Shown here piece by piece: positions 59,485 to 64,000 of a stretch of DNA of 64,000 nucleotides. Origin of the DNA: Flavobacterium nitratireducens (GTDB taxonomy: Bacteria > Bacteroidota > Bacteroidia > Flavobacteriales > Flavobacteriaceae); contig NZ_CP121111.1 of assembly GCF_029625335.1 (NCBI RefSeq), positions 1,302,001 to 1,366,000 of the forward strand, in the 5' to 3' direction. Position 1 is the stretch's first letter; each line of letters starts with the position of its first letter. The notes under the pieces are model-generated. The model did not search any database. It had not been told where the DNA came from and worked only from the letters and a program-made list of their open reading frames with translations. Position numbers and translations under genes: made by a program.

Positions 59485-60468
59485 TTATTTCAAATTATTC
59501 CAGTACCAATCAACTGCTATTTTTAATCCTTCTTGTAAAGAGTATTTTGGATTATAACCTAATAATTCTTTTGCTTTATCAATACTAGCTAAAGAATGTG
59601 GAATATCTCCTAATCGATTAGGACCATGTATCACAGTAACATTAGCAATTGCTGGATCATAAACCTTTAAATAGTATTTTAAATAAGCCACCAAATCATT
59701 TAATGTATTTCTATCTCCAAAGGCGGTATTGTAAACGGTATTCACAGCAGTTATATTATCAGTAGCCATTGCTAATTCATTCATTTGAATAACATTATCA
59801 ATATAGGTAAAATCACGTGAGTAATTTCCATCACCATTTATAGTTATGCTTTCATGTTTCATTAATTGCATAACAAATTTTGGAATTACCGCTGCATAAG
59901 CCCCATTTGGATCTTGTTTTTGACCAAAAACATTAAAATAACGCAATCCAATGGTTTCTATTCCGTAGGTTTTACTAAAAATTTCCGCGTACAATTCGTT
60001 CACATATTTTGTAATTGCATAGGGTGAAAGCGGTTTTCCTATCACCTCTTCTACCTTTGGCAAGCCAACTGAATCTCCATAAGTTGAAGAACTAGCTGCA
60101 TATACAAATCGCTTTACTTGGGCTTCTGTTGCTGCTTGGAGCATATTTAAAAAACCAGAAACATTGACGTCATTAGTAGTAATTGGATCTTTAATCGAAC
60201 GAGGCACTGAACCTAAGGCTGCTTGATGCAACACATAATCAACTCCTTGAAGAGCTTTTTGACAATCTTCATAATTTCTAATATCTCCTTCAATCAAAGT
60301 AAAATTAGAATTAGAGAAACAATCTTTTAAATTATGTCGGTGACCTGTAGCAAAATTATCTAAACAGATTACTCGATTCCCTCTGGATAAAAAATATTCA
60401 CAAAGATTAGAACCAATGAAACCTGCTCCTCCCGTAATTAAAATGGTATAATTTGTTATTTCTCTCAT
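59485..60468 (-). CDS. WbpP/TviC-like UDP-N-acetylglucosamine 4-epimerase
   Basis: 327 residues. ILITGGAGFIGSNLCEYFLS, VDYVLHQAALGSVPRSIKDP, VYAASSSTYGDSVGLPKVEE, the YxxxK in LSPYAITKYVNELYAEIF and LRYFNVFGQKQDPNGAYAAV. The SVPRSI and QDPNGAYAAVIP blocks are those of the N-acetylated-substrate epimerases rather than GalE. Pairs functionally with the TviB-like dehydrogenase at 51563, although the repeat array separates them. Confidence 0.93.
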   Translation of the reverse strand: MREITNYTILITGGAGFIGSNLCEYFLSRGNRVICLDNFATGHRHNLKDCFSNSNFTLIEGDIRNYEDCQKALQGVDYVLHQAALGSVPRSIKDPITTNDVNVSGFLNMLQAATEAQVKRFVYAASSSTYGDSVGLPKVEEVIGKPLSPYAITKYVNELYAEIFSKTYGIETIGLRYFNVFGQKQDPNGAYAAVIPKFVMQLMKHESITINGDGNYSRDFTYIDNVIQMNELAMATDNITAVNTVYNTAFGDRNTLNDLVAYLKYYLKVYDPAIANVTVIHGPNRLGDIPHSLASIDKAKELLGYNPKYSLQEGLKIAVDWYWNNLK

Positions 60469-60517
60469 CTTTATATTTAAAATTCACAACTAAGACCTTG
60501 TTTAAAAGGCATCAAAA

Positions 60518-60952
60518 ACATCCGTTCGAGTCGAGAACCATTCTGACAACAAAACTTCTCGATACATTTTGGCTTATTCAAGAACCTTTTTTAGTCCAAC
60601 TCTTTCAAGCCAAAACACTCGAAGTGACGACACAACGATTACACGAACGCCTCCAATCGTCAGTTCGATGTCTAATTTTTATTCTTTTAAAAAAAACTAA
60701 TATAAAATAACGTTGATACTTTGTCAATCAAATTATGTTTTTTTAGTTGTCCTTAGCTTTCGCAGTCGAGTGTCAAATGTTTGAAGAATGCGTAAAAAGA
60801 AAAGCTGTTTGAGTCCCGACACTTCGGGACGAGTTCTTTTCTTTTAGCATTCGAAAACTAATTTGACCGACGAGGAAGCGTAAGACTTGATTTTTTTGTT
60901 TCTTTTTTGATCAAGCAAAAAAGAAAATTCCTTTCCACAAAATTCTATTCCC
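60518..60952. repeat. Repeat element and large imperfect hairpin between wzc copy 2 and the epimerase
   Basis: 60518-60670 is a single divergent copy of the array modules (gttcgagtcgagaacc, ttctcgatacattttggc, cactcgaagtgacg, cgtcagttcgat). At 60797-60848, GTCCCGA/TCGGGAC forms a 7-pair stem within a wider pairing of aaaagaaaag and cttttctttt, a plausible terminator or attenuator. The rest of the interval shows no gene. Confidence 0.65.
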
Positions 60953-63406
60953 CTACGCTTTTCTAATCTTCTTCATTATTTTATCCAAAATCCCTCTTGG
61001 CTTCTCCTCTTCATGATATCCATTAGAATATTCTCCATAACCATAGCCATATCCGTATCCATAAGACGAGCCATATTTAGCTTTATTTTCAAAACCATTC
61101 AAAATAATACTTACGTTATGCATCTCTCCTCGTTTGACTCTATTATTCAACAACGGAATCATTTCTTTTTTGGTAATATTTTGTCTAATAATGTACAATG
61201 TTACATCTGCATATTGACCTAATTCTAAAGAATCGGAAACCAAACCTACCGGTGGTGTATCCAAAATAATATAATCGTACTCTTTTTTCAATTCGGCTAT
61301 AAAATCAATCATAGATTCCCCCATAATTAATTCGGAAGGATTGGGCGGAACTGGTCCTGAAAGAATTACATCAAGGAAAGGTATCTGGGTATGATTTACA
61401 ATTTCTTTCAAACTTTTTTGTTTTATCAAATAATTCACAACACCCACATCATTACGAAGATTAAATTCTTCAAATAATTTTGGCTTTCGCAAATCTAGAC
61501 CCACAATTACTGTTTTCTTTTCGCTTAAAGCAAAAACAGTAGCAATATTTATTGAACAAAACGTTTTGCCCTCTCCACTTATTGAAGAAGTAATCATTAA
61601 GGTTTTACCGCCTTCAACCTTTTGTTTTTTGTACAAAAACTGCAATGAAGAACGTATCGCTCGGAAAGATTCAGACATCGCTGATTTCGGTTTTTCAAAA
61701 ACAGCTAACTCGCCTTTTTCCTTATAAACACCTACTACACCTAACAAAGGTATTTTAGTTCGCCCCGTCACATCCTCAGCTTTTTGAATAGAATTATTAA
61801 TCAAAAAGAGAATAAATATAAATACTAATGGAATTGTAATACCTACAAAAACCGCCAAAACATAATTAACAGATGTCTTAGGCCCAATCAAACCGCCACC
61901 CACATCTTTTGCAGGGTCAATAAAATGAATATCAGATAAATTAGCGGCTTTAACAATATCTGCTTCGCTTCTTTTTTGGAGAAATGTACTGTAAATATTA
62001 TCGCTTAAATCATACTTCCTCTTTATTTTAATCAACTCTTGTTGGTCATCAGGCAATTGCCTGATACTTCCCTCGGCTTGATTAATTTTACTATTTACCA
62101 ACCCTAAATCAAATTGCAAAGACGATTTTGCCGAAGCTATATTTTCCAACAAAACATTTTTAATAGCTTCCATCTGACTATCAAACTCCCTGAAAATTTT
62201 ATCGCTTTTTACTGCATAAGCCATTTCAGAACGTTCTGTAGAAAGTGCTATCAACTTTGAAACATTAGCCACAACATTAGGATCATCTATTCCGGCCACC
62301 GATGGAGCAGGTAACTTTGAATAATCTACACTGTTTTTTAAATAGGCTTTTAATGAATTGTAATACGAAATCTTTCTAGCTATGGCATCTTTTTCAACAT
62401 CATATTGCGAGATTTTTTCCGAAAATTTAGCACCTCCGTCTTCTAAATTAACAACATCTTTTCCTTTTTTAAAAGACTTTAATTCATCTCCAGCGGTTTT
62501 CAATTGTGATTCCATTGCTACTAGGGTACTATCAATAAAATTAATCGTATTGGTAGCAAATTGATTCTTACTATCTAACTGCCTTTTGATAAGCATATTT
62601 ACTGTGGCATTAAGATACTCAACTAACCTTGCTTTATTAGTACCTTGCAAACGTAGTGTAAGAAGTGAAGCTCCTTTTTCATCCAATCGTACTCCAACTC
62701 CTTTGTATCGGGAAACAGTTCCATTAAAATCATTAAAACGAACAAAATATTCTTTGCCTTTGTAAAATCCTGGATTTTCGCTTATGTACAATTTCCAATG
62801 TAAAAAAGGCAAAGAAACCTCTTCACCAACTTTATATTTCCTAATAAAATCCCCAATTACAACATTTGTTGAACCATAGGAATTATCCGCATATTTAATT
62901 AATGAAACGGAATTCGTTGTAAAGGGTATTTTGATTTGATATTCGTTTTCTGTTAAAAAAGTAATACTGATTAAATTCCCTGCCAACTGTCCTTTATTTT
63001 TATCAATACTTACTTGAAAAGGCACAGCTCCATAGGCATCAACCATATTGTACTTTTCTTGTTGCAAATAGTCTATGTAAAACTGCAATTTATCAACCAC
63101 TAATTCGTTATGCGAACGCGATTGTAAAGTGGTAGAAATAGTTTGCATTTGATCAGATACGCCACCCCAATTAAAAGTCAAACTGGTATTTGAAGTAAAC
63201 AATGGATTTCTTTCTTCCTTAACCGAAATAAGGGTCTCCATCTCATAAATTTTTTCCTTACGAATATTTACTTGATAGGCAATAGTTAAGGCAATGGTTA
63301 AGCTCAATAAAAACCATTTCCAATAGCTTAGAATTTTAAACAACAAGCCTTTAAAATCAAAACTTACATGATTTTCAAATATGGAAAAGTCTTTTATATC
63401 TAACAT
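60953..63406 (-). CDS. Wzc-type chain-length regulator and BY-kinase (copy 2)
   Basis: 817 residues. N-terminal Wzz domain with a span at about 33-48, a long coiled-coil periplasmic part, a second span near 535, then Walker A TSSISGEGKTFCSINIA, A' VIVGLDLRKPKLFEE and Walker B YDYIILDTPPVGL. The C-terminal SYGYGYGYGYGEYS tail carries the phosphorylatable tyrosines. Only moderately similar to copy 1, so the two are not a recent duplication. Lies 16 bases after the Wza-like gene. Confidence 0.95.
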   Translation of the reverse strand: MLDIKDFSIFENHVSFDFKGLLFKILSYWKWFLLSLTIALTIAYQVNIRKEKIYEMETLISVKEERNPLFTSNTSLTFNWGGVSDQMQTISTTLQSRSHNELVVDKLQFYIDYLQQEKYNMVDAYGAVPFQVSIDKNKGQLAGNLISITFLTENEYQIKIPFTTNSVSLIKYADNSYGSTNVVIGDFIRKYKVGEEVSLPFLHWKLYISENPGFYKGKEYFVRFNDFNGTVSRYKGVGVRLDEKGASLLTLRLQGTNKARLVEYLNATVNMLIKRQLDSKNQFATNTINFIDSTLVAMESQLKTAGDELKSFKKGKDVVNLEDGGAKFSEKISQYDVEKDAIARKISYYNSLKAYLKNSVDYSKLPAPSVAGIDDPNVVANVSKLIALSTERSEMAYAVKSDKIFREFDSQMEAIKNVLLENIASAKSSLQFDLGLVNSKINQAEGSIRQLPDDQQELIKIKRKYDLSDNIYSTFLQKRSEADIVKAANLSDIHFIDPAKDVGGGLIGPKTSVNYVLAVFVGITIPLVFIFILFLINNSIQKAEDVTGRTKIPLLGVVGVYKEKGELAVFEKPKSAMSESFRAIRSSLQFLYKKQKVEGGKTLMITSSISGEGKTFCSINIATVFALSEKKTVIVGLDLRKPKLFEEFNLRNDVGVVNYLIKQKSLKEIVNHTQIPFLDVILSGPVPPNPSELIMGESMIDFIAELKKEYDYIILDTPPVGLVSDSLELGQYADVTLYIIRQNITKKEMIPLLNNRVKRGEMHNVSIILNGFENKAKYGSSYGYGYGYGYGEYSNGYHEEEKPRGILDKIMKKIRKA

Positions 63407-63422
63407 TTTTCGAAATGTATTT

Positions 63423-64000
63423 TTATCGCTTCAATAATAATAAAACCGTTGTACCCAGCGATAACAATGAAAATATAGTTCCTAGTGATTCTATACCCGT
63501 TTTTCCTGTTCCCCAAGTTTTTTGTTTCAGAGGTTTTACGTAAATATAATCGTTAGGTTGCAAATAATAATAAGGTGAATTGACAACATTTCTGTCTGTC
63601 AAGTCAATATCATGCATTTCATTACCTGTAGGTGTTTTTCTAATTATAGTAACCGCTTTTCTATTTCCCAAAAGAGTAATGTCACCTGAATTAGCAATTG
63701 CTTCCAAAACGTTAACATGCTCTTGAAACAAAGTTTTTGTTCCTGAACTTCCAACTTCGCCAAGAATAGTATACCGAAAACCTGCCAATTTAACGAGTAC
63801 AAAAATATTGGCCTCTTTTTTAAAATATTCTGCCAATAATTGTTTTTCAATACGTTGTCTTACTTCATCAAGGGTGTACCCAATAACATTCAATTCTCCT
63901 AAAACAGGAATTCGGATATTACCATGATCGTCTACTGTAAAACCACTAAAATACAAGGCCGATTCTGACTTAGCAGCACCTCCTTCAGTAGTTGTATTAA
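63423..64000 (-). CDS. Wza-like polysaccharide export protein (copy 2), N-terminus beyond window
   Basis: The frame is open to the window end, so at least 192 residues. TTTEGGAAKSESALYFSGFT, then the SLBB-type FTVDDHGNIRIPVLGELNVI, FRYTILGEVGSSGTKTLF, YYYLQPNDYIYVKPLK, and a C-terminal hydrophobic span before LLKR. An apparent internal start at 63956 is not the true one. Forms the outer-membrane exit partnered with Wzc copy 2. Confidence 0.9.
   Translation of the reverse strand, partial: NTTTEGGAAKSESALYFSGFTVDDHGNIRIPVLGELNVIGYTLDEVRQRIEKQLLAEYFKKEANIFVLVKLAGFRYTILGEVGSSGTKTLFQEHVNVLEAIANSGDITLLGNRKAVTIIRKTPTGNEMHDIDLTDRNVVNSPYYYLQPNDYIYVKPLKQKTWGTGKTGIESLGTIFSLLSLGTTVLLLLKR

Noticed and set aside
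1..64000. tRNA, rRNA or known riboswitch genes
   Set aside because: None recognised on either strand by eye; a covariance-model search would be needed to exclude small RNAs.

Overview
The window is an AT-rich, almost entirely minus-strand cell-surface polysaccharide locus of a Bacteroidota bacterium, most likely Flavobacterium or a close relative. Supporting signs are a UpxY-type NusG paralogue, an HU-related protein of the Bacteroidota type, promoter-like TAnnTTTG boxes, GYGYGYG-tailed tyrosine kinases, and families of intergenic repeats typical of flavobacterial genomes. No rRNA, tRNA, CRISPR array or classical transposase was found.

Transcription mostly runs from high to low coordinates. 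From 64000 to 57982: a Wza-type export protein, a Wzc kinase, a WbpP/TviC-like UDP-GlcNAc 4-epimerase and a UDP-glucose dehydrogenase. From 57840 to 55250: an array of nearly identical 242-bp repeats with a GIY-YIG gene inside it. From 55092 to 53709: the UpxY/NusG-like antiterminator and the HU-like protein, which ends in a good rho-independent terminator. From 52855 to 38542: a Wzx/Wzy-type cluster (TviB-like dehydrogenase, ManC, WecB, Wzx, pyruvyltransferase-like protein, glycosyltransferases, Wzy, a PglC-like initiating transferase, PglD-like acetyltransferase, PglE-like aminotransferase). From 38056 to 28976: a second Wza/Wzc pair, rmlC-D-B-A and a PglF/WbpM-like 4,6-dehydratase. At 27896-28633 lies the only convincing plus-strand gene, a CapC/YwqE-type tyrosine phosphatase. 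From 27561 to 9313: an ABC exporter (Wzm, Wzt), a long run of overlapping glycosyltransferase genes with methyltransferases and an acyltransferase, then a fused NeuA-HAD protein. From 8029 to 1: NeuB, an unassigned GT-B-like protein, an MBOAT/SGNH O-acylation pair and two more glycosyltransferases.

Together the genes supply dTDP-rhamnose, UDP-GlcA, UDP-GalNAcA, UDP-ManNAc, GDP-mannose, a bacillosamine-type diamino sugar and a CMP-nonulosonic acid, assemble them with about twenty glycosyltransferases, and export the product by Wzx/Wzy/Wzc/Wza and/or an ABC transporter.

Two things stand out. First, at least a dozen genes are interrupted by single-base shifts, nearly all at runs of exactly seven A or T. 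Restoring one base (two at two sites) rebuilds a normal family member each time. This looks like homopolymer under-calling, though phase variation or slippage is not excluded. Second, four small accessory genes (two GIY-YIG, one broken DUF559, one S23 four-helix-bundle) each sit in their own island of palindromic or tandem repeats that interrupts the operon, and in some cases the repeat encodes the end of the protein. This repeat-plus-small-gene arrangement is the best candidate here for an undescribed system.
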